A stretch of 32,937 nucleotides of DNA. Source: an uncultured Oscillospiraceae bacterium. GTDB taxonomy: Bacteria > Bacillota > Clostridia > Oscillospirales > Oscillospiraceae. The position numbers and the translations under genes were made by a program. The stretch covers positions 1-32,937 of the forward strand of contig CALXDH010000028.1 of NCBI GenBank assembly GCA_944387015.1. The letters run 5' to 3'. Below the pieces are notes generated by a model that saw only the letters and a list, made by a program, of their open reading frames with translations, ran no database searches and had not been told where the DNA came from. This document shows, piece after piece, positions 15,539 through 24,522 of this stretch; position 1 is the stretch's first letter; each line of letters begins with the position of its first letter.

Positions 15539-16780
15539 TCAGTCCTCCCATTTCTTCAGCAGGATGCTGCCGTTGTGACCGCCGAAGCCCAGAGAGTTGG
15601 ACAGGGCATAGTGCAGGTCGGCGCTGCGGCCTTCGTTGGGCACCACATCCAGATCGCAGTCCTCGTCGGGCACCTGGTAGTGGATGGTGGCGGGGGCGTA
15701 GCCGTCCCGCAGGGAGAGGGCGGTGAAGATGGCCTCCACTGCGCCGGCGGCGCCCAGCATGTGGCCGGTCATGGACTTGGTGGAGCTCATCATCAGCTCC
15801 CGGGCGTGGTCACCGAAGACCAGCTTGACGGCGGCAGTCTCACCGGCGTCGTTGAGGGGAGTGGAGGTGCCGTGGGCGTTGATATAGTCCACCTGATCCG
15901 GTGCGATACCGGCGTCCCGAACGGCCATCTCCATGGCCTTGGCGGCGCCGCTGCCGTCGGGCCGGGGCGCGGTCATGTGATAGGCATCGCAGGTGGCGCC
16001 GTAGCCCACCAGCTCGGCGTAGATCTTAGCGCCCCGCTTCTGGGCGTGGGAGAGCTCTTCCAGCAGCAAAATGCCGGCGCCCTCGCCCAGGACAAAGCCG
16101 CTGCGCTCCTTATCAAAGGGGATGGAGGCGCGGTTGGGGTCCTCACTCTGGCTCAGGGCCTTCATGGAGGTGAAGCCGCCGATGGCCAGAGGCGTTACGG
16201 CGGATTCCGTGCCGCCGCAGAGCATCACATCGGCATAGCCGTCCCGGATATAGTGGAAGGCATCGCCCACGGCGTTGGTGCCGCCGGTGCAGGCGGTCAC
16301 CGGGCAGGAGCACATGCCCCGGAAACCGGTGCGGATGGCGATCTGGCCGGCAGCCATGTTGCAGATGCCGGTGGGGATATAGAAGGGAGAGACCCGGTCC
16401 CAGCCCCGCTCCTTGCCCCGGTCATGCTCGGCCTCGGTGATGGAGAGGCCGCCGATACCGCTGGAGACGATGACGCCGCAGCGGTCCGCCTCGGCCTCGT
16501 CCAGGGTGAAGTTCGCATCGGCCATGGCCTCCATGGCGCTGATCACGGCGAACTGCGTGAAACGGCCCATACGCTTGATCTCCGGCTTGGGCAGGTAGTT
16601 TTCGGGGACGAAATCCTTGACCTCGGCGGCCAGCTTTACCTTCATGTCGCTGGGGTCAAACTGGGTAATGGGCGCGATGCCGCAAGCGCCGTCCTTGACG
16701 GCCTGCCAGCTCTCCACCGCGGTAAGGCCCACGGGCGTGATCGCTCCCAGGCCGGTAATGACGACTCTGCGTCGTTCCAT
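15539..16780 (-). CDS. fabF: 3-oxoacyl-ACP synthase II
   Basis: FabF condenses malonyl-ACP with acyl-ACP to lengthen the chain by two carbons. The 413-residue thiolase-fold protein has the Cys-His-His triad of KAS II: Cys164 in PVTACTGGTNAV, His303 in NAHGTSTPLND, and His340 with Lys335 in STKSMTGHMLGAAG. The strong TTGGAGG site precedes ATG by about 7 nt. A 105-nt gap with two hairpins separates it from fabG, the longest internal gap in the fab half of the operon. Confidence 0.97.
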   Translation of the reverse strand: MERRRVVITGLGAITPVGLTAVESWQAVKDGACGIAPITQFDPSDMKVKLAAEVKDFVPENYLPKPEIKRMGRFTQFAVISAMEAMADANFTLDEAEADRCGVIVSSGIGGLSITEAEHDRGKERGWDRVSPFYIPTGICNMAAGQIAIRTGFRGMCSCPVTACTGGTNAVGDAFHYIRDGYADVMLCGGTESAVTPLAIGGFTSMKALSQSEDPNRASIPFDKERSGFVLGEGAGILLLEELSHAQKRGAKIYAELVGYGATCDAYHMTAPRPDGSGAAKAMEMAVRDAGIAPDQVDYINAHGTSTPLNDAGETAAVKLVFGDHARELMMSSTKSMTGHMLGAAGAVEAIFTALSLRDGYAPATIHYQVPDEDCDLDVVPNEGRSADLHYALSNSLGFGGHNGSILLKKWED

Positions 16781-16814
16781 AAAATACCTCCAATTTTTTC
16801 AGACAAAATGGTGT

Positions 16815-16870
16815 CCTCCCAATGGGAGGGGAGACGGTGCCCGCCCCGGCGGTCATGCCGGCAGGGCGGG
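16815..16870 (-). other. Hairpins in the fabG-fabF gap
   Basis: One stem pairs 16840-16850 with 16857-16870 (11 bp with a 3-nt bulge). The other pairs 16815-16820 with 16824-16829 around a 3-nt loop. Neither has a T-run on the transcribed strand, so they look like mRNA processing or stability elements rather than terminators. Confidence 0.5.
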
Positions 16871-16885
16871 GCAGGGGTGTCTCGT

Positions 16886-17629
16886 TTACATGGACATGCC
16901 GCCGTCCACAGCCAGGACCTGGCCGGTGATGTAAGCGGCCTCGTCGCTGGCCAGGAAGGCCACGGCCCGGGCCACATCCTCCGGCGCCCCCAGACGGGAC
17001 ATGGGGATGGCGGCCAGAGTGGCTTCCTTGGCTGCGTCGGTCATGGCGGCGGTCATATCGGTGGCGATGAAGCCGGGGGCCACGGCGTTGACCGTCACAC
17101 CCCGGGAGGCCAGCTCCTTGGCCAGGGACTTGGTCATGCCGATGACGCCGGCCTTGCTGGCGGCGTAGTTCACCTGGCCGGCGTTGCCGTGGAGCCCCAC
17201 CACGCTGGAGAGGTTCACGATGCGGCCGTAGCGCTGCTTCATCATGGTCCGGGACACGGCCTTCATGCAGAGGAAGGTGCCCCGCAGGTTGGCGCTGATG
17301 ACGTCGTCGAAGTCAGACTCTTTCATCATCATCAAAAGGCCGTCCCGGGTGATGCCGGCGTTGTTGACCAGAATGTCGATGCGGCCGAAGGCCTTGACGG
17401 CCTCATCCATCAGGTTCTTCACCTGCTGGGCGTCGGCCACGTCGCACTTGACGGCCAGGGCCTTGGCACCGGCAGCCTCGCAGGCGGCCACGGTCTCGTG
17501 GGCCGCGGCCTCGTTTCCGGCGTAGCACAGCACCACGTTGGCGCCGCCCTTGGCCAGCTCCAGGCACACAGCCCGGCCGATGCCCCGGCTGCCGCCGGTG
17601 ACGACGGCGGTTTTTCCCGCAAAATTCAT
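16886..17629 (-). CDS. fabG: 3-oxoacyl-ACP reductase
   Basis: FabG reduces 3-oxoacyl-ACP with NADPH. The 247-residue short-chain dehydrogenase shows the TGGSRGIG cofactor loop (11-18), NNAG, and the catalytic tetrad Asn114, Ser142, Tyr155 and Lys159 (in NYAASKAGV). It ends with the usual GQVLAVDGGMSM. The start codon overlaps the fabD stop in an ATGA, so translation is probably coupled. Confidence 0.97.
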   Translation of the reverse strand: MNFAGKTAVVTGGSRGIGRAVCLELAKGGANVVLCYAGNEAAAHETVAACEAAGAKALAVKCDVADAQQVKNLMDEAVKAFGRIDILVNNAGITRDGLLMMMKESDFDDVISANLRGTFLCMKAVSRTMMKQRYGRIVNLSSVVGLHGNAGQVNYAASKAGVIGMTKSLAKELASRGVTVNAVAPGFIATDMTAAMTDAAKEATLAAIPMSRLGAPEDVARAVAFLASDEAAYITGQVLAVDGGMSM

Positions 17630-18579
17630 TGTTCGTTCTCCTTTACCAGCTCTTTGAGCGTCTCAGCCAGGTTCTCCACGTCCGCGGCGGTCTCCACCGC
17701 GGTGACGGGCACCTGGGGCACGGTTTTCTTCACGAAGCCGCTGAGGGCCTTGCCCGGGCCGATCTCCACGATGGCGTCCACGCCCATGGAGGCCATCTTA
17801 CGGATGGAGTCCTCCATAAAGACGCTGCTCTGGACTTGCTTGACCAGCAGCTCCGGGATGGTGATGGTGTCGTCCTTCACATCGCCCAGGCAGTTGAAGA
17901 GCACGGGGATCTGAGGCTCTGCAAAGGTGACGGTCTTGAAGTAGTCCGCCAGAGCGTCCCCGGCGGGGGCCATCAGAGGGGTGTGGAAGGGACCGCTGAC
18001 CTTCAGGGGCAGGCACCGGCGGGCGCCCTTCTCCTTGGCGATGGCGGCGGCCTTCTCCACGGCGGCCTTCTCGCCGCCGATGACCAGCTGGCCGGGGCAG
18101 TTGTAGTTGCAGATCACCACGCATCCCAGGTCGGAGGCGGCGTCGCAGGCCTCCTGCAGGGGGGCGCGGTCCAGATTCAGCACGGCAACCATGGCACTCT
18201 CCCGGCCGGCGGCCGCCTGCTCCATGGCCTTGCCCCGGAAGGCCACCAGCTTGACGGCGGTGGCGGCGTCAAAGACGCCGGCGGCGTGGAGGGCGGAGTA
18301 CTCGCCCAGGGACAGTCCCGCCGCTACGGCGGGAACGATGCCCTTTTCCCGCAGCAGTGCGGTCATGCCGGCGGCGAAGGCCACCATGCAGGGCTGGGTA
18401 TAGCGGGTCTGGGTCAAAACGCCGTCGGGGTCGGTAAAGGACACCTGCTTCAAATCAAAGTCCACCTGGGCGGCCGCCTGGTCCAGAACCTCCCGGAACG
18501 CGGGATAGGCCTCGTACAGGTCCGCGCCCATGCCGGGGTGCTGGCTGCCCTGCCCGGCGTATAAAAATCCAAGCTTCAT
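17626..18579 (-). CDS. fabD: Malonyl-CoA:ACP transacylase
   Basis: FabD moves the malonyl group from CoA to ACP. The 317-residue protein starts MKLGFLYAGQGSQHPGMG, the family's N-terminus, and has the nucleophile Ser90 in GLSLGEYSAL and His199 in SGPFHTPLM. The ATG at 18579 follows TGGAG; the in-frame ATG at 18594 overlaps that ribosome binding site and has none of its own. The 58-nt gap from fabK contains a small 6-bp hairpin. Confidence 0.97.
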   Translation of the reverse strand: MKLGFLYAGQGSQHPGMGADLYEAYPAFREVLDQAAAQVDFDLKQVSFTDPDGVLTQTRYTQPCMVAFAAGMTALLREKGIVPAVAAGLSLGEYSALHAAGVFDAATAVKLVAFRGKAMEQAAAGRESAMVAVLNLDRAPLQEACDAASDLGCVVICNYNCPGQLVIGGEKAAVEKAAAIAKEKGARRCLPLKVSGPFHTPLMAPAGDALADYFKTVTFAEPQIPVLFNCLGDVKDDTITIPELLVKQVQSSVFMEDSIRKMASMGVDAIVEIGPGKALSGFVKKTVPQVPVTAVETAADVENLAETLKELVKENEQ

Positions 18580-18637
18580 TGTGCGTTTCTCCATTCGTCA
18601 GAATCGGGACAAAAGGTCCCGGCGGGGCGGGAGAGGC

Positions 18638-19579
18638 TTACAGCCACTCCTTGGAGGTGGCCTCCAGCACGGCCTTGCTGCCGTTGTAGAGCTCCTCGAA
18701 GATCTGCCGCACGGGCTTGATCTCGTGGAGCATGCCGGCCACCTGGCCGCTCATGACGCTGCCGTGCTCCATGTCGCCTTCCAGCACGGCCCGGCGCAGA
18801 CCGCCCAGGGTGACCTTCTCCAGCTCGTCCAGAGACGCGCCCTGCTTCTCCAGAGCCAGGTACTCCCGGGTCATCTTGTTCTTCAGGCACCGGACGGGGC
18901 CGCCCACAGAGCGGCCGGTGACCACGGTGTCGGAATCCTTGGCCTTCAGGATGGCCTGCTTGTAGTTTTCATGGATGGGGCACTCCACACTTGCCAGGAG
19001 GCACGTGCCCACCTGGATGCCGCAGGCGCCCAGCGCGAAGGCGGCAGCGGCCTGACGGCCGTCGGCGATGCCGCCGGCTGCCACCACGGGCACGCCGTCC
19101 ACGGCGTCGATCACCTGGGGGACCAGGGCCATGGTGGTCATCTCGCCCACGTGGCCGCCGGACTCGGTGCCCTCGGCGATGACGGCGTCCACGCCCAGGC
19201 GGATCAGCCGCTTGGCCAGCACGGAGGCCGCCACCACGGGCAGCACCTTGATGCCGGCTTCCTTCCAGGCGGGAATGTACTTGCCGGGGTTGCCGGCGCC
19301 GGTGGTGACCACCTTCACGCCCTCTTCCAGGATGATGCGGGCGATGTCGTCAGCGTAGGGGCTCATGAGCATCAGGTTCACGCCGAAGGGCTTGTCCGTC
19401 AGCTCCTTGGCCCGGCGGATCTCCTGCCGCAGACGCTCACCGTCCCAGCCGCCGGTGGCGATCATGCCCAGCGCGCCGGCGTTGGAGCAGGCGGCGGCGA
19501 ACTCACCGGTGGCGATGTTGGCCATGCCGCCCTGAATGAAGGGGAACTCGGTCCCCAGGATCTCGTTGAGCTTTTTCAT
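18638..19579 (-). CDS. fabK: Enoyl-ACP reductase II (FMN enzyme)
   Basis: FabK performs the last reduction of the cycle using NAD(P)H and FMN, and it replaces FabI in many Firmicutes. The 313-residue TIM-barrel protein is related to nitronate monooxygenases. It has PFIQGGMANIATGEFAAA at the start, GVNLMLMSP, and EGTESGGHVGE with the catalytic His143, followed by VVAAGGIADGRQ for FMN phosphate binding. The operon context settles FabK over a generic nitronate monooxygenase. The start uses AAAGG at 7 nt; the longer frame upstream is not supported. Because there is no fabI in the operon, triclosan insensitivity is expected from family knowledge. Confidence 0.95.
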   Translation of the reverse strand: MKKLNEILGTEFPFIQGGMANIATGEFAAACSNAGALGMIATGGWDGERLRQEIRRAKELTDKPFGVNLMLMSPYADDIARIILEEGVKVVTTGAGNPGKYIPAWKEAGIKVLPVVAASVLAKRLIRLGVDAVIAEGTESGGHVGEMTTMALVPQVIDAVDGVPVVAAGGIADGRQAAAAFALGACGIQVGTCLLASVECPIHENYKQAILKAKDSDTVVTGRSVGGPVRCLKNKMTREYLALEKQGASLDELEKVTLGGLRRAVLEGDMEHGSVMSGQVAGMLHEIKPVRQIFEELYNGSKAVLEATSKEWL

Positions 19580-19601
19580 AGTTGCGCCTTTCTTTTCAAA
19601 G

Positions 19602-20552
19602 TCAAGCAAATTCAATCATTGCGCCGCCCCAGGTCAGGCCGCCGCCGAAGCCCACGACCAGCACGCGGGAGCCGGAGCCCACCTTGCCCATCTCATGCAG
19701 CTCGCTGATGACCAGCGGGATGCTGGCGGCGGAGGTGTTGCCGTATTCGCAGATGTTCTTGTAGTACTTCTCCTGGGGGATGTGGTACTTCTTGACGGCC
19801 AGATCGATGATCCGGGCGTTGGCCTGGTGGAAGACGAAGAAGTCCACGTCGTCCACAGTCTTGCCGGTCCGGGCCAGGACCTGGTCGATGCAGTAGGGGA
19901 CGGCCTCCACGGCGAATTTAAAGACCTTGGTGCCCTCCATGTAGATGAGGCTGGGCACACCCTTTTCCACGCCGGGGACCCGCAGCATCTGATCGGTGCC
20001 GTGGCAGCCCAGGATGGCGGAGATGGAGGGCCATTCCGGCCGGGACTCCACCACTACTGCGCCGGCACCGTCGCCGAAGAGGATGCAGGTACCGCGGTCT
20101 TCCCAGTTGGTGATGCGGCTGAGGTTCTCCGCGCCGATCACCAGGCCGTACTTGCGCTCGGAGGCGTTCAGCAGGCACTCCATGGTGTGCAGAGCGTAAA
20201 GGAAGCCGGTGCAGGCGGCGTTGAGGTCGAAGCACACGGTGTCGTGGGGCAGGTTCAGCTCATGCTGCATGCAGCAGGCGGCGGAGGGCACCAGCGTGTC
20301 GGGGGTCAGGGTGGCCACGATGCAGGCGCCGATCTGGTCGGCGGAGATGCCGGCGTTTTCCAGAGCCCGGCGGGCGGCCAGCACCGTCATGTCAGTGATG
20401 GTCTCACCCTCCGCCAGGTGGTGGCGGTGGGTGATGCCGGTGCGGGAGGTGATCCACTCGTCATTGGTGTCCACGATCTTGGCCATGTCCTCATTGGTGA
20501 CCAGCTTGGAGGGGACGCCTCTGCCGGTCCCCAGGATCTTGATTCCGTTCAT
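19602..20552 (-). CDS. fabH: 3-oxoacyl-ACP synthase III
   Basis: FabH starts fatty acid synthesis by condensing a short acyl-CoA with malonyl-ACP. The 316-residue protein has the Cys-His-Asn triad: Cys114 in [11 protein letters not shown], His242 in FHQANARI, and Asn272 in YGNTSAAS. The start overlaps the accA stop (ATGA). The starter preference (acetyl or branched) cannot be read with confidence. Confidence 0.97.
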   Translation of the reverse strand: MNGIKILGTGRGVPSKLVTNEDMAKIVDTNDEWITSRTGITHRHHLAEGETITDMTVLAARRALENAGISADQIGACIVATLTPDTLVPSAACCMQHELNLPHDTVCFDLNAACTGFLYALHTMECLLNASERKYGLVIGAENLSRITNWEDRGTCILFGDGAGAVVVESRPEWPSISAILGCHGTDQMLRVPGVEKGVPSLIYMEGTKVFKFAVEAVPYCIDQVLARTGKTVDDVDFFVFHQANARIIDLAVKKYHIPQEKYYKNICEYGNTSAASIPLVISELHEMGKVGSGSRVLVVGFGGGLTWGGAMIEFA

Positions 20553-21370
20553 TGCTCCTCCTTGTCGGGAGCGGCCGCTCCCATCTGTCTGAATTTCTGA
20601 TAGCGGCCGGCGGCAAGACTGGCGCCGCTCTCCTTGGAAAGCTCCGCCAGATGGCGGTGGAGGCAGCGGTCTACTTGGCGCAGCGCCACAACGGGGGCCG
20701 TGTGGGCACCGCCCTCGGGTTCGGGGATAATATCGTCGATCACGCCCAGGCGCAGAAGATCCGGCGCCGTCAGCTGCATCATCTCGCAGGCCTCAGCGCT
20801 GCGGGAGGCATCCTTCCACAGGATGGACGCGAAGCCCTCCGGGGAGAGGATGGCATAGACGGCGTTTTCCAGCATCAGCACCCGGTTGGCAACGCCCAGC
20901 GCCAGCGCGCCGCCGCTGTTGCCCTCGCCGGTGACGATGGCGATGACCGGCACGGTCAGCCGGCTCATCTCAAAGAGGTTCCGGGCGATGGCCTCGCCCT
21001 GGCCCCGTTCCTCCGCCTCCAGGCCGGGATAGGCGCCGGAGGTGTCAATGAAGGTGATGATGGGGCGGCGGAACTTCTCCGCCTGGCGCATCAGCCGCAG
21101 GGCCTTGCGGTACCCCTCGGGGCTGGGCATGCCGAAGTTGCACTTGAGGTTTTCCTCCGCCGTGCGGCCCTTGCGGGTGCCGATGACGGTGACGGGGCGG
21201 CCGTGATACAAAGCGACGCCGCCCACGATGGCGCCGTCCTCACCGCAGAGGCGGTCACCCTTGCACTCAAAGAAATCGGTGAACAATGCGCCGATGTAAT
21301 CCATAATATTGGGCCGCTGGGGATTGCGGGCGATGGCCACCCGCTCCGCGGCAGTCAGTTGCGCGCTCAT
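20549..21370 (-). CDS. accA: Acetyl-CoA carboxylase carboxyltransferase, alpha subunit
   Basis: AccA forms with AccD the carboxyltransferase that moves CO2 from biotin to acetyl-CoA. The 273-residue protein shows [41 protein letters not shown], and the crotonase-fold core [20 protein letters not shown] with [12 protein letters not shown]. It is shorter than the E. coli subunit at the N-terminus, which is usual in Firmicutes. It overlaps accD and fabH by 4 nt each. Confidence 0.96.
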   Translation of the reverse strand: MSAQLTAAERVAIARNPQRPNIMDYIGALFTDFFECKGDRLCGEDGAIVGGVALYHGRPVTVIGTRKGRTAEENLKCNFGMPSPEGYRKALRLMRQAEKFRRPIITFIDTSGAYPGLEAEERGQGEAIARNLFEMSRLTVPVIAIVTGEGNSGGALALGVANRVLMLENAVYAILSPEGFASILWKDASRSAEACEMMQLTAPDLLRLGVIDDIIPEPEGGAHTAPVVALRQVDRCLHRHLAELSKESGASLAAGRYQKFRQMGAAAPDKEEQ

Positions 21371-22224
21371 TGGCGGCCTCCTTTCTCATGGAGCCGCAGC
21401 AGCTGGGAGAGAGTCTCCCGCATGCGGACCCGGGGCACCACGGCGTCCACAAAGCCGTGGGCCATCTGAAATTCCGCCCGCTGGAATCCCTCGGGCAGCG
21501 TCTGGCCGATGGTCTGCTGGATGACCCGGGGACCGGCAAAGCCGATCAGGGCGCCGGGCTCAGCCAGGATGATGTCGCCCAGGGAGGCGAAGCTGGCGGT
21601 GACGCCGCCGGTGGTGGGATCGGTGAGCACGGAGATATACAAAAGGCCCTTTTCAGAGAACCGGGCCAGGGCAGCGCTGGTCTTGGCCATCTGCATCAGA
21701 GAGAGGATGCCCTCCTGCATCCGGGCACCGCCGCTGGCGGCAAAGAGGATGAGGGGGAGCTTGTTCTTGGCGGCAAACTCGATGGCCAGGGTGATCTTCT
21801 CACCCACGGCGGCACTCATAGAACCCATGAGGAAGCGGCTGTCCAGCACGCCCACCACGCATTTGACGCCGCCGATGGTGCCGGTGGCGGTGACGGCGGC
21901 CTCCGTCAGGCAGGTCTTGCGCTGAGCGCTCTCCAGCTTCTTGCGGTAGTCCGGGAAGTGGAGGGGGTCGCCGGCGGGGTACTTCTCGTTGAGCTCCCGG
22001 AAGGTGCCGGGGTCGAGAATGGTGCTGAGCCGGTAGTAGGCACCGATGGGGAAGTGGTAGCCGCACTTGGGGCATACCGACAGTCCCTGGGCCACGATCT
22101 TGCGGTCACTGACCTGCTGGCAGTGGGGGCAGGTGACGGTCTTTTCGCCGGGAATGGTCTGATTGTCCCGGATGGCCTTCATGGCCAGCAGCCGGGCACG
22201 GCGTTTGGCAAAGATGCTGTTCAT
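21367..22224 (-). CDS. accD: Acetyl-CoA carboxylase carboxyltransferase, beta subunit
   Basis: AccD is the 285-residue partner of AccA. It begins with a zinc ribbon whose four cysteines are Cys32, Cys35, Cys51 and Cys54 (CPHC and CPKC), a feature of the bacterial beta subunit. The crotonase-fold domain follows, with [20 protein letters not shown] and the late [12 protein letters not shown]. The start overlaps the accC stop (ATGA). Confidence 0.96.
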   Translation of the reverse strand: MNSIFAKRRARLLAMKAIRDNQTIPGEKTVTCPHCQQVSDRKIVAQGLSVCPKCGYHFPIGAYYRLSTILDPGTFRELNEKYPAGDPLHFPDYRKKLESAQRKTCLTEAAVTATGTIGGVKCVVGVLDSRFLMGSMSAAVGEKITLAIEFAAKNKLPLILFAASGGARMQEGILSLMQMAKTSAALARFSEKGLLYISVLTDPTTGGVTASFASLGDIILAEPGALIGFAGPRVIQQTIGQTLPEGFQRAEFQMAHGFVDAVVPRVRMRETLSQLLRLHEKGGRQ

Positions 22225-23612
22225 TCCTCGGCCTCACTTTCATTGAGCTGGCGGTTGAACTCCAGCAGATCCGACAGATGCGTGTCCAAAAAGGCGGTGG
22301 TGCACTTGCCCAGGATAAAATCGGGATGGTACAGGATCTGATAGGAGAGTTCCGCGTTGGTGGGGAAGCCCTCCAGGGCGAACTCCTCCAGGCACCGGCG
22401 CATCTTCCGGATGGTCTCCATCCGGCTGGGAGCGTGGGCCAGGATCTTCGCGGCCATGGAGTCATAGTAAGGGGAGAGCTGGCAGCCGTTGTACAGGCAG
22501 GAGTCCACCCGCACGCCGGTGCCGCCGGGGAAGTGGAGGAACTCCACGTGGCCGGGGCAGGGCTGGAAATTCCGGGCCGGATCCTCGGCGTTGATGCGGC
22601 ACTCAATGGCGTGGCCGCTGAGGTGGATGTCCTCCTGCTTGAGGTCTAGGGGCAGTCCGGAGGCGATGCGCAGCTGCTGGCGCACCAGATCCACGCCGGT
22701 GATGAGCTCGGTGACGCCGTGCTCCACCTGGATCCGGGTGTTCATCTCCATGAAGTAGAAATGCTCCAGGTCGCCGTCCAGCAAGAATTCCACAGTGCCG
22801 GCGCCCTCGTAGTTCACGGCCCGGGCCGCCCGGACGGCGGCCTCGCCCATTTTCTCCCGCAGCTCCGGTGTCAGGCACCAGGCGGGAGCTTCTTCGATGA
22901 GCTTCTGGTTGCGGCGCTGCACAGAGCAGTCCCGGTCCCCCAGATGGATCACATTGCCGTGGCGGTCCGCCAGGATCTGGAACTCGATGTGCCGGGGGCC
23001 CAGCACCAGCTTTTCCAGATACATCTCGTCGTCGCCGAAGCAGGCCTTGGCCTCCGCCTTGGCCTCAGCGTAAGCGGAGGGCAGGTCCTCGGCCCGGTCA
23101 CAGCGGCGGATGCCCCGTCCGCCGCCGCCGGCGCTGGCCTTGAGCAGCACCGGGTAGCCCACGGTTTCCGCGGCGGCCAGGGCGTCCTCCACAGAGGAGA
23201 CGGGGCCGTCGGAGCCGGGGGTCACCGGCACGCCGGCAGCGCGCATGATGTCCCGGGCGGCAGATTTGGAGCCGGCCTTGCGGATGGTGTCGCCGGAGGG
23301 GCCGATGAAGGTCAGACCCGCAGCGGCGCAGGCGTCGGCGAAGTCGGCGTTTTCAGAGAGAAAACCGTAGCCGGGGTGGACGCCGTCGCAGCCGGTGGCC
23401 GTGGCCACGGTCAAAAGGGCGTTCTGATTGAGATAGCTGTCCGCAGCCCGGGCGGGACCGATGCACACGGCCTGTCCCGCCAGCTGGACATGGAGCGCCT
23501 CCGCATCCGCCTGGGAGTAGACGGCCACGGTGTCGATGCCCATCTCCCGGCAGGCCCGCAGGATCCGCAGGGCGATCTCGCCCCGGTTGGCGATCAATAC
23601 ACGCTTCAGCAT
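22221..23612 (-). CDS. accC: Acetyl-CoA carboxylase, biotin carboxylase subunit
   Basis: AccC carboxylates biotin on AccB using ATP and bicarbonate. The 463-residue ATP-grasp protein starts LKRVLIANRGEIALRILRAC and contains HPGYGFLSENADFA, the glycine-rich lid KASAGGGGRGIR, and MEMNTRIQVEHGVTE in the active site. The length is normal. It lies 3 nt after accB. Acetyl-CoA rather than pyruvate carboxylase is certain from the separate AccB, AccD and AccA genes. Confidence 0.97.
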   Translation of the reverse strand: MLKRVLIANRGEIALRILRACREMGIDTVAVYSQADAEALHVQLAGQAVCIGPARAADSYLNQNALLTVATATGCDGVHPGYGFLSENADFADACAAAGLTFIGPSGDTIRKAGSKSAARDIMRAAGVPVTPGSDGPVSSVEDALAAAETVGYPVLLKASAGGGGRGIRRCDRAEDLPSAYAEAKAEAKACFGDDEMYLEKLVLGPRHIEFQILADRHGNVIHLGDRDCSVQRRNQKLIEEAPAWCLTPELREKMGEAAVRAARAVNYEGAGTVEFLLDGDLEHFYFMEMNTRIQVEHGVTELITGVDLVRQQLRIASGLPLDLKQEDIHLSGHAIECRINAEDPARNFQPCPGHVEFLHFPGGTGVRVDSCLYNGCQLSPYYDSMAAKILAHAPSRMETIRKMRRCLEEFALEGFPTNAELSYQILYHPDFILGKCTTAFLDTHLSDLLEFNRQLNESEAEE

Positions 23613-23615
23613 GGC

Positions 23616-24059
23616 TTACACCGCCCGGTAGCGGAACAAAGGCTCCTCAAAGGCCACCAGCTCGCCGCTGGCCTTCAAAACCTCCTCGATGACGCAGTCA
23701 CAGGGGGCGGGAACCTCGCTCATCATTTTCATAGCCTCGATCAGGCACACGGTCTGGCCCTTCTTCACCGTGTCGCCCACCGCCACGAAGGGGGGCTGAT
23801 CGGGGGCGGGAGTTGCATAGTAGGTGCCCACCAGCGGCGCGGCGATGACGGGACCGTCCGCGGGACGGGCCGCAGGCGCGGCGGGAGCAGGGGCACTCGC
23901 CGGAGCGGGTGCTGCGGCAGCCGGGACGACTGCCGCGGAAGGAGCGGCTGCGCTGGCCCGGTTCAGCTCGAGGGAAAAGCCTTCCTTGGACAGCTTCATG
24001 CTCTGCAGAGAGCTGCGCTCGAAGCGGTCCATCAAGTCAAAAATTTCTTGGTTGGTCAT
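23616..24059 (-). CDS. accB: Biotin carboxyl carrier protein
   Basis: AccB carries the biotin that shuttles CO2 between AccC and AccA/D. The 147-residue protein has an N-terminal helical segment (MTNQEIFDLMDRFERSSLQS), a flexible Ala/Pro linker (about 36-68), and a biotinyl domain with EAMKM, where Lys111 is biotinylated. The start is MTNQEIF, with AAAGGA 7 nt before it; an upstream in-frame ATG has no site. The 155 nt between it and acpP hold three hairpins. Confidence 0.96.
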   Translation of the reverse strand: MTNQEIFDLMDRFERSSLQSMKLSKEGFSLELNRASAAAPSAAVVPAAAAPAPASAPAPAAPAARPADGPVIAAPLVGTYYATPAPDQPPFVAVGDTVKKGQTVCLIEAMKMMSEVPAPCDCVIEEVLKASGELVAFEEPLFRYRAV

Positions 24060-24105
24060 GGTATGTCCTTTCAGAAAAAGTGTTCTGGCCGACGGATAAA
24101 GCGCA

Positions 24106-24167
24106 GGCGGCCGCTTGGAACAAGCCGCCGCCTTCATGCATTCACGGGAAGGCGCAGGGACTGCGCC
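24106..24167 (-). other. Two hairpins in the acpP-accB gap
   Basis: One pairs 24106-24117 with 24121-24132 (12 positions, one mismatch, 3-nt loop). The other pairs 24151-24157 with 24161-24167 (7 bp, 3-nt loop). They lie after the acpP attenuator in the direction of transcription and could shield the 5' end of a processed accB message. Confidence 0.5.
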
Positions 24168-24170
24168 GGG

Positions 24171-24205
24171 ACAGAAAGAAAGCGGCGGGGGGACGGTGTC
24201 CCCCC
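24171..24205 (-). terminator. Attenuating terminator directly after acpP
   Basis: On the minus strand 8 GC-rich base pairs (24205-24198 with 24194-24187) close a 3-nt loop about 10 nt after the acpP stop, followed by GCCGC and then TTTCTTTCT. The T-rich tail is displaced and interrupted, so partial termination is likely. This would make acpP mRNA more abundant than the rest, as the protein's high cellular level requires. Confidence 0.6.
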
Positions 24206-24214
24206 GGCGGTCTC

Positions 24215-24445
24215 TTACTCCTTGTGGGTGTTCAGGTAGTCGAGGATGTCACCAACGGTCTTCAGGTTGGCAACGTCCGCGTCGTCGATCTTGATGTTGG
24301 CAGCCTCTTCCAGGGCCATCACCAGCTCCACGGAAGCCAGGGAATCAGCACCCAGATCGTCGGCCAGGGAGGCCTCGGGGGTCACCTGATCAGCCTCGCA
24401 GCCCAGGGTTTCCACGATGATGTCGCGCACTTTCTCGAATTCCAT
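24215..24445 (-). CDS. acpP: Acyl carrier protein
   Basis: This 76-residue acidic four-helix protein carries growing acyl chains on phosphopantetheine attached to Ser35 in the invariant DSL of LGADSLASVELVMALEE. The start is MEFEKVRDIIVE, with AAGGAG (24458-24453) 7 nt upstream; seven more in-frame codons upstream are rejected because the site would lie inside them. It is the first gene of the fatty acid operon, directly behind the only strong promoter. Confidence 0.97.
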   Translation of the reverse strand: MEFEKVRDIIVETLGCEADQVTPEASLADDLGADSLASVELVMALEEAANIKIDDADVANLKTVGDILDYLNTHKE

Positions 24446-24480
24446 ATCGGTACTCCTTATGTTCAAAAAATAGTTGCAAT

Positions 24481-24496
24481 TATTTTAATTAAAATA
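24481..24496. promoter_or_regulatory. 16-bp perfect AT palindrome in the acpP leader
   Basis: Positions 24481-24496 are their own reverse complement (TATTTTAATTAAAATA). They lie in the untranslated leader, between the promoter and the acpP ribosome binding site. A similar but imperfect AT block follows at 24497-24510. It may be a second regulator site or simply an unstructured leader; being so AT-rich, chance symmetry is plausible. Confidence 0.45.
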
Positions 24497-24509
24497 TTTT
24501 AAATAAAAT

Positions 24510-24522
24510 AATCAAATTGATT
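24510..24522. promoter_or_regulatory. Candidate FabT-like operator overlapping the acpP -10
   Basis: AATCAA and TTGATT are perfect 6-bp inverted arms around a single central base. The arms overlap the -10 hexamer (24520-24525) by three bases, an ideal place for repression. The TTTGATT/AATCAAA flavour resembles published FabT sites, which are TTTGA...TCAAA palindromes, but it is not identical to them. The distal MarR gene is the obvious candidate binder. Confidence 0.55.

Noticed and set aside
15368-17914. 848-codon plus-strand open frame opposite fabZ, fabF, fabG and fabD
   Set aside because: It runs antisense across several certain genes and their gaps, with low-complexity Gly/His content.
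18580-18594. Earlier ATG for FabD at 18594
   Set aside because: It overlaps the GGAG site that serves ATG 18579 and adds five residues not seen in the family.
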